This document shows positions 26,097 through 33,242 of a stretch of 64,000 bases of DNA, piece after piece. The position numbers and the translations under genes were made by a program. Source of the DNA: Modestobacter sp. VKM Ac-2982 (GTDB lineage Bacteria; Actinomycetota; Actinomycetes; Mycobacteriales; Geodermatophilaceae); the NCBI RefSeq assembly GCF_026967935.1, contig NZ_JAPVBL010000001.1, positions 124,001 to 188,000 of the forward strand, given 5' to 3'. How positions within the stretch are numbered: the first letter of the stretch is position 1; every line of letters begins with the position of its first letter. The notes under the pieces were generated by a model. The model had not been told where the DNA came from. It saw only the letters and a program-made list of their open reading frames with translations, and did not search any database.

Positions 26097-26579
26097 GTGA
26101 GTGCACTGGTCTGGCCCTCGGCCGACGTGCCCCACGAGGACGGCGACGTCTGGCGCTGGGAGCTCCCGACGGTGCACGACGCGTCCCGGGTCCGGATGGA
26201 CCTGCGGGCCCGGCTCGCCCACCCGTCCCTCGCCGCCCGGTCCACCGAGGACGCCCGCGAGGGCCTGCTGCTGGTCTTCGAGGAGCTCAGCTCGAACGCG
26301 CTGCGGCACGGTGGCGGTGCGGTGGTGGCGGTGATCGTCGCCGTCCCGGCCGGCTGGCTGATCGTGCTCACCGACGGTTCGCCCGACTCCCCGCCGCGCC
26401 CGGCGGTCGACCGCGACCCCGCGTACGGCGGCATGGGTCTGCCCATGGTCGCCCAGCTGTCGGTCGACTACGGCTGGTGCAGCGAGGCCGACCGCAAGCA
26501 CGTCTGGGCCCGGTTGCCCTCCGGGCTCGCCACCGCGTCGGTCCCCCGGCCGCGCTCCTCCTCCGGTCCGGGTCTCTGA
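26097..26579 (+). CDS. RsbW-type ATP-binding regulator
   Basis: 160-residue HATPase_c protein similar to the one at 13366: both start with a W-W-L/S pattern and share FEELSSNALRHGGG (N-box) and a glycine loop (AYGGMGLPMVAQLS). The central nucleotide loop is degenerate (TDGSPDSPPRP), and the C-terminal 20 residues are a Ser/Pro/Arg tail. GTG 26097 follows GGGAGG by eight bases. It lies 97 bases after the STAS gene on the same strand, so the two probably form an antagonist/anti-sigma pair. No sigma factor gene is adjacent. Confidence 0.78.
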   Translation: MSALVWPSADVPHEDGDVWRWELPTVHDASRVRMDLRARLAHPSLAARSTEDAREGLLLVFEELSSNALRHGGGAVVAVIVAVPAGWLIVLTDGSPDSPPRPAVDRDPAYGGMGLPMVAQLSVDYGWCSEADRKHVWARLPSGLATASVPRPRSSSGPGL

Positions 26580-26636
26580 CCGGTCTCCTCCCCGCCCGCG
26601 ACGACATCGGCCCCACGCCCCGCTGGACCGTCGGGG

Positions 26637-27062
26637 TCAACCGGGGACGCGCGTCACCTCGCTGAACCCCTCCGCGGTGCTCGGTGGGACGAGCCGCCCG
26701 GCCGCGCTGTACAGCCCGACCAACGGCACCCGCGCCCGGCCCTGGCGGGCCTCGTTGCGGGCCCGGCAAATCTCCAGCGGCACGTCCAGGAACACCGCCC
26801 GGGCCCGGACGCCCGCCGCTGCCGCCAGCGCGACCAGCGGTGCCCGCTCGGCCGGCGAGGGCGAGGTGTTGTCGACGACGACGCTGGCGCCCTCGGCGAG
26901 GAGGGCGGCCACCACCCGCTGCTGCCGGGCCTCACGACGGCGGGCGTTCGGCCAGTGGTCCTTGCTGACCACCGCGTGCGTGCCGGCCAGGTGCTCGGCC
27001 ACCCAGGTGGACTTGCCCGACCCCTGCAGCCCGACCATCACCACGAGCTCCTGGCAGGCCAC
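26637..27062 (-). CDS. P-loop kinase-like ATPase (AAA_33 type)
   Basis: 141 residues. Walker A GLQGSGKST at the very N-terminus, then VSKDHWPNARRREARQQRVV, VVVDNTSPSPAERAPLV (Walker B-like Asp) and the lid segment CRARNEARQGRARVP. This pattern belongs to small predicted polynucleotide/nucleoside kinase-like proteins. The substrate is unknown. GTG 27062 starts it. A longer frame reaches 27254 but crosses the divergent promoter region of the PRC-barrel gene. It converges with the HATPase gene (57 bases between). Confidence 0.78.
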   Translation of the reverse strand: MACQELVVMVGLQGSGKSTWVAEHLAGTHAVVSKDHWPNARRREARQQRVVAALLAEGASVVVDNTSPSPAERAPLVALAAAAGVRARAVFLDVPLEICRARNEARQGRARVPLVGLYSAAGRLVPPSTAEGFSEVTRVPG

Positions 27063-27180
27063 GCCGTCCCAGGTACCCGGGACCGGCCGTGTGCACGTCC
27101 GGGCGCGGTGCGGCGGACGGTTGCGGGGCGGTGGCTGCGGGCATGGAGGAGCAACTGTCCCGAGAACTGAGGAGGACCCC

Positions 27181-27528
27181 GTGTTCCCGGCCGAGAACAT
27201 CCGTGACTGGCGCACCATGAACGTCGTCGACCCGGACGGGAGCAAGATCGGCACGTTGGAGTCGGTCTACGTGGACACCACCACCGACCAGCCCTTCTTC
27301 GCTGCGGTCGTCACCGGCTTCATCGGCCGGCGCCAGCTGACCTTCGTGCCGCTGACCGGCGCCACCGTGTCCCCCGACCACATCACGGTCACCGTGTCCA
27401 AGGACCTCACCAAGAACGCGCCGTCCATCGACACCGACGGCGAGCTCACCGTCGAGCAGGAGCCCGACGTCTTCGCGCACTACTCGCTGCCCTACACCGG
27501 CGGCGTGCGCCGGCTGGCTCGCCGCTAG
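27181..27528 (+). CDS. PRC-barrel domain protein
   Basis: 115 residues. A single PRC-barrel runs from the start to about residue 80: FPAENIRDWRTMNVVDPDGSKIGTLESVYVDT, FAAVVTGFIGRRQLTFVPL and TVTVSKDLTKNAP. The tail EPDVFAHYSLPY is common in actinobacterial stress-linked PRC proteins. GTG 27181 has GGAGGA six bases upstream. The domain binds other proteins or RNA; the role here is unknown. Divergent from the P-loop kinase gene. Confidence 0.85.
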   Translation: MFPAENIRDWRTMNVVDPDGSKIGTLESVYVDTTTDQPFFAAVVTGFIGRRQLTFVPLTGATVSPDHITVTVSKDLTKNAPSIDTDGELTVEQEPDVFAHYSLPYTGGVRRLARR

Positions 27529-27646
27529 CCGCAGCCGGGAGCAGACCCGGAGCCCGGCCGGCCGGTGCGCTGACGGGTCCAGCGGCCCTTCTGCGTCGCG
27601 CATCGGCACCGCGTGGTCACTTGTCGTTCATCTGACGTCCTCCAGG

Positions 27647-27676
27647 TTGTCGACTGTTGGTCAACCGACCTACGGT
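27647..27676 (+). promoter_or_regulatory. Promoter for the 27730 membrane protein gene
   Basis: TTGTCG (27647-27652) and TACGGT (27671-27676) with 18 bases between fit a housekeeping -35/-10 pair. This puts the transcript start near 27683, about 45 bases before the start codon. Confidence 0.5.
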
Positions 27677-27729
27677 GCAACGACACCTGGGTCGCCACTG
27701 CGCTCGGGGCGTCGACACCGGGGACCACG

Positions 27730-28587
27730 ATGCTCACCGCCATCCGACCGCGCCGCCTGCTCGTCGTCCTGGCGGTGGTGTCCGTCCTGCTGGGCGCCGT
27801 CAGCCTGGTCCTGAACCTCACCGTCCTCCACGCCGCCGACACACCCGCGCAGCTGGCCGCCGGGCTGCGGTCCGGGGCGCTCGACCTGCTCAGCGTCAAC
27901 CGGGAGGCGAACCTCCCGACGTGGTTCTCCTCGGCCCTGCTGCTGGCCGCCGGAGCAGCGGCGGCAGCAACGGGCGTGTGGGCGCACCGCACCCGTGACC
28001 GTTGGCGGTGGCACTGGTCGATCCTGGCGGTGGCGTTCTGCTACCTGGCGGTCGACGAGCTGCTGCGGTTGCACGAGAAGGCCAACCACCAGGTGGCCGA
28101 GGTGGTGGACCCGAGCGGGGTCTTCACCTTCGGGTGGTGGCTGCTGGCCGCCCCGCTGGTGGCCCTCTTCGCCGCCGCCTACATCCGCTTCCTCCGCGCG
28201 CTCCCCGCGCCGATCGGTCTCCTCATCGTGGTGGGCGGGACCCTCTACGTCGGCGGCGCCATCGGCATGGAGATGGTGGGCAGCTGGTTGGCCGATGACC
28301 GGGGGACGACGGTGTCCGCTGCCTACGTCCTGGCCACCACGGCCGAGGAGGTGCTCGAGATGCTCGGCGTGGTCGTCTTCCTCTACGCCGTGACCAGCTA
28401 CGCACACACCCGGGCGCGCGTCGTCGACGCGCCGGTCGCGCACCCTGCCACGCCGCCCGCGGAGGCCGTCGACGGCGGCGTTCGGGGTCGACGCGAGGAC
28501 GTCGCAGGCGCGGGCACCACCGCTGCCGCCCCGGACGGGCCGGGGCCCGCTAGCGAGATCGGCGCCGGCAGCACCCGCGCCGCCTGA
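27730..28587 (+). CDS. Multi-pass membrane protein of unknown function
   Basis: 285 residues with about six membrane segments. Conserved-looking features are SVNREANLPTWFSSALLL after the first segment, YLAVDELLRLHEKANH in the third (D-E and H-E pairs), and ATTAEEVLEMLGVVVFLYA near the end. The acidic/His motifs inside membrane helices suggest a metal or proton site, but no family function is known to me. The C-terminal 60 residues are low-complexity (Ala, Gly, Pro). ATG 27730 sits before the first helix. Confidence 0.75.
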   Translation: MLTAIRPRRLLVVLAVVSVLLGAVSLVLNLTVLHAADTPAQLAAGLRSGALDLLSVNREANLPTWFSSALLLAAGAAAAATGVWAHRTRDRWRWHWSILAVAFCYLAVDELLRLHEKANHQVAEVVDPSGVFTFGWWLLAAPLVALFAAAYIRFLRALPAPIGLLIVVGGTLYVGGAIGMEMVGSWLADDRGTTVSAAYVLATTAEEVLEMLGVVVFLYAVTSYAHTRARVVDAPVAHPATPPAEAVDGGVRGRREDVAGAGTTAAAPDGPGPASEIGAGSTRAA

Positions 28588-28609
28588 CCGGCCGGGTGCG
28601 CGACCCCCG

Positions 28610-29308
28610 TCAGCTCCGGCGGGCGGCGAAGAGACCGGCGGCGTCCCGCAGGCTCTTGGTCGGGCGCAGCCAGGCGCCGTCCGTCGGCAGGGCGTCCAGC
28701 CGCACGCGGTCCAGCGGCTCGACGAACGCCCCGGGGACGTCCTCGATGTCGACGAACTGCAGCAGCTCGGAGCTGATCGCGTAACCGGCGACCTCGCTGA
28801 ACGCGACGACGACCACCTCGGTGCCGGCGCGGGCCAGGTCCTCGAGCGGCTCGGCGAAGTTCCGGCCGTCACCGGAGAAGACGACCAGTCGGCGCAGCCG
28901 GTGGCTGTGCGCCCGCACGCTGATGTGGTCGAGCATCGACTGGTCGATGTCGTCGTCGGGCTGGAGCTTCGGCCGGGCGAAGACGGCGTAGCCGAAGCTG
29001 CGCAACGCCTCCACCCAGCGCTGCAGCGAGGTGGCGTGCTGCGGCGGCACGTTGGCGAAGACGCAGGCCTCCACCTCGGGCGGCTGCACGGCGCCGAACT
29101 CCTCGGCCCCCTCGACGAACCAGGCGGCGATCGCGTCGAACCGCGGCCGGGACGCTGCGGTGGGGCGTGCGCCGATCACGTTCGCCAGGGTCATGTCGAT
29201 GTTCGGCGCGTCCCACACCAGGAGGTCCAGCGACGGGCGCGGCCCCTCGGACGAGAACTCGTCGTGCCCGTCCACCGATCCGGTCGCGTCGTCGAGGATC
29301 TCGGTCAT
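28610..29308 (-). CDS. NYN-domain (PIN-like, LabA/DUF88) putative RNase
   Basis: 232 residues. The NYN fold shows the Asp-bearing motif LLVWDAPNIDMTLANV near residue 30, KLQPDDDIDQSMLDHI (Asp cluster) and LVVFSGDGRNFAEPLEDL, matching the acidic metal site of NYN/PIN nucleases. Such proteins are thought to cut RNA. ATG 29308 follows TGAGGCG. It ends facing the membrane protein gene. Longer upstream frames are non-coding in character. RNase activity is predicted only. Confidence 0.82.
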   Translation of the reverse strand: MTEILDDATGSVDGHDEFSSEGPRPSLDLLVWDAPNIDMTLANVIGARPTAASRPRFDAIAAWFVEGAEEFGAVQPPEVEACVFANVPPQHATSLQRWVEALRSFGYAVFARPKLQPDDDIDQSMLDHISVRAHSHRLRRLVVFSGDGRNFAEPLEDLARAGTEVVVVAFSEVAGYAISSELLQFVDIEDVPGAFVEPLDRVRLDALPTDGAWLRPTKSLRDAAGLFAARRS

Positions 29309-29487
29309 CGCCTCAGTCTGCCGGTCGGGGCCCGGCTGCGGGTCCGGTGGTCGTGGAACGGCGTTGGGCGTGCCGCCCGGAGCGGTCGCCCGGCGCCGAC
29401 GGCGGCCGGTCACCGGGCCTCTCCCTCGCCGGGACGACGGCATCGCGACCAGCTCACCCCGGCACCGTACGAGATGCCCGCCCGCGC

Positions 29488-29883
29488 TCAGGTCGTGATG
29501 GTCACCAGCCGCTTGATCGCCAGCAGGGCCAGCGGGGCGTAGCCGAGCACGAGGGGCGCGAAGCCGCGGATCCGCAGGCCGGTGGTCGTCCCGCCGTCCG
29601 GGGCCGGGTTCACCCAGTGCGTCAGCCGCAGCCGGGTCGGGCCGACGGCGACCTGCCAGCTCCACCACCGCGTGGCGTCGGAGACGCCGTCGACGACGAA
29701 CGGGACGGAGGTGCGCAGCGGGTCGTGCACCCGGCCGGTGACGCCCGGGGCGATCCGGGGGGCGGTGGCCTGCACCCGGCTGATCTGCGGGGACCACTCC
29801 GGCCAGCGGGCCGGGTGCACGAAGCGGTCCCAGACCTCGTCGGGCTCGACCGGGCCGGTGGCGTGCAGGGTCAGTGTGGTCAC
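29488..29883 (-). CDS. SRPBCC-family (polyketide cyclase-like) protein
   Basis: 131 residues. VTTLTLHATGPVEPDEVWDRFVHPARWPEWSPQI is the typical start of a START/SRPBCC ligand-binding fold, followed by RVHDPLRTSVPFVVDGV and RWWSWQV. The ligand is unknown. GTG 29883 gives the standard family start. The gene is followed by about 180 bases without a feature before the NYN gene start. Confidence 0.78.
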   Translation of the reverse strand: MTTLTLHATGPVEPDEVWDRFVHPARWPEWSPQISRVQATAPRIAPGVTGRVHDPLRTSVPFVVDGVSDATRWWSWQVAVGPTRLRLTHWVNPAPDGGTTTGLRIRGFAPLVLGYAPLALLAIKRLVTITT

Positions 29884-30018
29884 CGGGGACGGGTGCCCGC
29901 CCAGCTGCCGACCGACACCCGGGCGGGCTGATGGCCGGGGTCCGCCCCCGAGAGTGACCCAGGCCAGTCCATCCGCGCCGGACCATGATGCGCCCCACCC
30001 GCCGACGCTGCAGGTCCG

Positions 30019-30032
30019 GTTCCACGTGGAAC
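30019..30032. other. parS centromere site (copy 2)
   Basis: Exact GTTCCACGTGGAAC palindrome, in the divergent intergenic region between the SRPBCC gene and the GNAT gene. Flanks are CG on the left and CC on the right. Confidence 0.82.
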
Positions 30033-30073
30033 CCCCGCGGACCACCGACCGGGCCGGGCGCGAGGATCGTGGC

Positions 30074-30613
30074 GTGTCCGGGTCCCCTTCCTCCCCGGTC
30101 CTCCGCCCGATGACGGCGGGCGACTGGCCAGCCGTCCGCGCGATCCACGCCGCCGGCATCGCCACCGGCCTCGCCACCTTCGAGACCGAGCCACCGAGCT
30201 GGGCCGCCTTCGACGCCTCGCGCCTGCCCGGTCACCGGCACGTGGCCACGGACGACGCCGGCACGGTCCTCGGCTGGGTGGCGTGCACCCGCGAGTCGCC
30301 GCGGGCTGCCTACGCCGGCGTGGTCGACCACTCGGTCTACGTCGCACCCGAGGCGGCCGGCCAGGGTGTCGGGCGGCTGTTGCTGCAGGCGCTGGTCGAC
30401 TCGACCGAGGGCGACGGCATCTGGACGATCCGCGCGGCGGTCCTCCCGGCCAACACGGCCAGCCTCGCCCTGCACGAGCGGCTCGGGTTCCGGGTGGTCG
30501 GCCGCCGCGAACGGATCGGTCGCCGGGTCGTCGACGGGCGGGCGAGCTGGCACGACGTGCTGTTCCTCGAGCGTCGCAGCCGCGTGGTCGGCTGGGCGGA
30601 CGACCCGGCCTGA
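30074..30613 (+). CDS. GNAT N-acetyltransferase (phosphinothricin/amino-acid acetyltransferase type)
   Basis: 179 residues. LRPMTAGDWPAVRAIHAAGIATG and ATFETEPPSW are typical of the Pat/MnaT group. The acetyl-CoA loop reads VAPEAAGQGVGRLLLQAL, and LHERLGFRVVGRRERIGR closes the fold. These enzymes acetylate the amino group of phosphinothricin, methionine sulfoximine or related amino acids. GTG 30074 is the best start. It converges on cinA, and its stop codon is in a perfect hairpin. Confidence 0.85.
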   Translation: MSGSPSSPVLRPMTAGDWPAVRAIHAAGIATGLATFETEPPSWAAFDASRLPGHRHVATDDAGTVLGWVACTRESPRAAYAGVVDHSVYVAPEAAGQGVGRLLLQALVDSTEGDGIWTIRAAVLPANTASLALHERLGFRVVGRRERIGRRVVDGRASWHDVLFLERRSRVVGWADDPA

Positions 30614-30629
30614 GCGTCCGTCAGGCCGG
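30605..30629. terminator. Bidirectional hairpin containing both stop codons
   Basis: CCGGCCTGA (30605-30613), a seven-base loop, then TCAGGCCGG (30621-30629), a perfect 9-bp stem. The acetyltransferase TGA and the cinA stop form the top of the stem. Confidence 0.6.
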
Positions 30630-31904
30630 CGGGCCGCCGAGCAGGAGCTGACGCAGCAGGTGCAGGGCGAGCGTCGTCGTCCGCTGCCGCACCGCCTCCC
30701 GCGACCCGAACAGGGTCAGCGAGCGGGCGAGCGCGCCGTCCGGGCCGGCGACGGAGAGGTGCACCGTGCCGACCGGCTTCTCCACGGTGCCGCCACCCGG
30801 GCCGGCGATGCCGGTCACGCCGACGCCGACGTCGGCGCCGAACCTGCTCCGGGCGCCGGCGGCGAGCGCGGCGGCGACCTCCTGGCTGACCGCACCGACG
30901 CTGGTCAGCGTGCCGGCCGGCACGTCCAGCAGCTGGGTCTTGGCGCTGTCGGCGTAGGCCGCCACCCCACCGAGCACCCGGGCCGACGAGCCCGACGGGG
31001 CGGTGAGCCGCGCGGTGAGCAGGCCCCCGGTGCACGACTCGCCGATGCCGACCGTCCACCCGCGCTCGTCCAGCGCGGCGGCGACCAGTTCGTCCACGGT
31101 CGGCCCGTCGCTGAAGAGCGTGTCGCCGAAGTCGGCGGTGAGCGCCTGCACCAGCCGCTGGTACGCCGTCTCGGCGTCCGGGGCGTACCGGGTCACGATC
31201 TCCAGCTCGCCGTCCCGCAGGCAGGTGGTGATCTCCAGGCCGGTCACCTGGTCCTCGACCCGGCGCAGGGTGGCCGCCAGCTCGGACTCCGGCGTGCCCC
31301 ACAGCCGCAGCGTCGACTGGTGCAGCGCGGTCGCCCCGGCCAGCGCCCGGCGCACCGGTTCGGCCGCCAGCGCTGCCGGCCACATGCCCTGCAGCTCCGA
31401 CGGCGGCCCGGGCAGCACCAGCACCGGGGGCCCGGCCCGACCGTCGGCCACCGGGACGACGAGGCCCGGGGCCGTGCCGACCGGCTCCAGGACCGTGGCC
31501 CCCGCCGGGACCTGCGCCTGCTTGGCGACCCCGGCCGCGGTCGCCGCCGGGTCCATCCGCCAGCCGCGGCGGGCACTGAGCCGGGCGACCACGTCGGCGA
31601 TCCGCTGCTCCAGGGCCGGGTCGACCGTCGAGGGCCGGCCCTGGAAGTCACCGACCAGGGCCGCGGTCAGGTCGTCGGCCGTGGGACCCAGCCCGCCGGT
31701 GGTGATCACCAGGTCGGTGCCCGCGTCGGCCAGGAAGGCCAGGGCGGCCCGCAGGTCCTCGGGCCGGTCCCCGACGACGACCACGGCGGCGACGTCGACA
31801 CCCAGGACGCGCAGCGCCTCGGCCAGCCACGGCCCGTTCCGGTCGGCCACCCGGCCGGTGAGCACCTCGGTGCCGGTGACGAGGATGCCCGCGCGCGCTG
31901 CCAC
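30621..31904 (-). CDS. cinA: CinA: molybdopterin-binding domain plus nicotinamide nucleotide amidase
   Basis: 427 residues. The N-terminal MoCF-like domain has GILVTGTEVLTGRVADRNG and VITTGGLGPTADDLT, and a middle region has LVLPGPPSELQGMW. The C-terminal CinA domain carries GIGESCTGGLLTARLT with the catalytic Ser and GVTGIAGPGGGT. The C-terminal domain deamidates nicotinamide mononucleotide (PncC activity), and the N-terminal domain may act on ADP-ribose. It acts in the cytoplasm in NAD recycling. GTG 31904 is the start, right before the conserved ARAGILVTG. Confidence 0.93.
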   Translation of the reverse strand: MAARAGILVTGTEVLTGRVADRNGPWLAEALRVLGVDVAAVVVVGDRPEDLRAALAFLADAGTDLVITTGGLGPTADDLTAALVGDFQGRPSTVDPALEQRIADVVARLSARRGWRMDPAATAAGVAKQAQVPAGATVLEPVGTAPGLVVPVADGRAGPPVLVLPGPPSELQGMWPAALAAEPVRRALAGATALHQSTLRLWGTPESELAATLRRVEDQVTGLEITTCLRDGELEIVTRYAPDAETAYQRLVQALTADFGDTLFSDGPTVDELVAAALDERGWTVGIGESCTGGLLTARLTAPSGSSARVLGGVAAYADSAKTQLLDVPAGTLTSVGAVSQEVAAALAAGARSRFGADVGVGVTGIAGPGGGTVEKPVGTVHLSVAGPDGALARSLTLFGSREAVRQRTTTLALHLLRQLLLGGPPA

Positions 31905-31970
31905 GGGACCGACCCTAGGCGGGCGGCCGGACCACGGCGCGGGGGCAGGATCCCGGCGGCCCTCCGCGGC

Positions 31971-31976
31971 TACGGT
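31971..31976 (+). promoter_or_regulatory. Possible -10 element for the 32053 gene
   Basis: TACGGT, about 80 bases before the GTG start of the Pro-rich membrane protein. It fits TAnnnT, but no -35 is evident. Confidence 0.3.
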
Positions 31977-32052
31977 GACCAGCGCGCTGTTCGCCGTCCT
32001 GCCGGACGGGACCCGGCCGCCAGCGCCTCGGCGCACCCCACGAGGAGGACAC

Positions 32053-32910
32053 GTGAGCCAGCCGCACCCACCGATCCCCGAACCGCAGCCGCAGCCGGGG
32101 TCGGCACCGACCGGCGCGACCCGGGACCCCGCCGACGAACAGGCCGGGGACCAGCACGCCACCACCGAGCACCCGGCCACCGAGCCCGCGGTCACCGGCC
32201 CGACCGAGGACCCCCGCACCCAGTCGATCCTGCTGCCGCCCAGCCAGCGCCAGACGGCCGAGCCGGAGGAGCCGACGGCCGGCCCGCAGCCGGACGCCGG
32301 GGAGCACGGCAGCCACCCCCCGTACCAGCCCTCCTACGACCCGCCGACCGGCGCCCACCGGACCGGTCCGGTCGACGTCGTCCCCGGGTTCGCGCCCACC
32401 CCGCCGCCGGTCCCGGGGCCGGCCACCACCCCGGGCACCGCGCCCGGCGGCCCGTCCGCGGGGCAGCAGGGTGGCGGCTCCTCGTCGTCCTCGGTCCGCT
32501 CCCGGCTCGCCGCCGTCCGCTCCCCGGGCCGCCCCGGCACCGAGCTGGTGGCCCTCGCACTCGGCGTCCTCGGGATCGCGCTGGTCCAGCTGGGGCTGGC
32601 CCTCGACTTCGGCAACCAGTCGCTGTGGGACGTCGTGCCGACCTGGTCGACCTTCGCCACCGTCGCCACCCTGGTCGCACTCGCCCCCTCGGTCGCCGCG
32701 CTGGCCGGCCGTGGCGCATCCGCCCGGACGGCGTGGCGGGTCGGTGCCGGCGGCCTGATCGCGCTCGCCGCCTTCTGGGTGCTGGTCGCCCTCCCGCTGG
32801 CCGTCAGCGACCGTGGCTTCTGGCTCACCGCGGCCCTGGCCGCCACGGGCGCCGCGGTGGCCTTGCTGCGCGGAGGGCACGTGGCCCTGGCCCCGGGCCG
32901 CACCGAGTGA
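32053..32910 (+). CDS. Pro-rich membrane protein, unknown
   Basis: 285 residues. The first 155 are disordered and rich in Pro, Thr, Glu and Gln (for example PHPPIPEPQPQPG and TEHPATEPAVTG). The rest has four membrane segments (VALALGVLGIALVQLGLAL, FATVATLVALAPSVAALAG and two more). GTG 32053 follows GAGGAGG. It overlaps the next small membrane protein gene (GTGA), so the two are coupled. No known domain. Confidence 0.7.
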   Translation: MSQPHPPIPEPQPQPGSAPTGATRDPADEQAGDQHATTEHPATEPAVTGPTEDPRTQSILLPPSQRQTAEPEEPTAGPQPDAGEHGSHPPYQPSYDPPTGAHRTGPVDVVPGFAPTPPPVPGPATTPGTAPGGPSAGQQGGGSSSSSVRSRLAAVRSPGRPGTELVALALGVLGIALVQLGLALDFGNQSLWDVVPTWSTFATVATLVALAPSVAALAGRGASARTAWRVGAGGLIALAAFWVLVALPLAVSDRGFWLTAALAATGAAVALLRGGHVALAPGRTE

Positions 32911-33233
32911 CCCCGGGCCGCGGCTGGTTCCTCGGCGCCGCGGCGCTCGCCCTCGCCTCGCTCGGGCTGCCGTGGGCCGGGCAGCTGTCCGGCGCCGGGC
33001 ACCCGGCGCGGGTCGCCGTCCTCGCCGCCCTGGCCCTGGCCGTGATGGGGCTGCGCCGCGGGGAGGACCGGTGGCTCACTGCAGCGCTCGCCGCCGCCGG
33101 GGTCGGACTGCTGCTCGGGGGGCTCGACGCGTCGTCCGGCCGGATGGCGCTGGCCGGGGCGGCGGTGTGCCTGGTGCTCGGCTGCCGGGCCGCCGGGCAC
33201 CGCCTCGTCCCGGCCCGGGGCCCGGCGGGCTGA
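32907..33233 (+). CDS. Small membrane protein, unknown
   Basis: 108 residues with three to four hydrophobic stretches (FLGAAALALASLGLPWAG, VAVLAALALAVMGL, MALAGAAVCLVLGC). GTG 32907 overlaps the stop of the preceding membrane protein gene, so both are probably made together and may interact. It ends ten bases before the convergent phosphatase gene. Confidence 0.62.
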   Translation: MTPGRGWFLGAAALALASLGLPWAGQLSGAGHPARVAVLAALALAVMGLRRGEDRWLTAALAAAGVGLLLGGLDASSGRMALAGAAVCLVLGCRAAGHRLVPARGPAG

Positions 33234-33242
33234 GCGCGGGCG

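Noticed and set aside
29309-30553. Upstream extension of the NYN gene to a 647-codon protein
   Set aside because: The extension crosses the SRPBCC and GNAT genes and has shadow composition; ATG 29308 fits the domain start.
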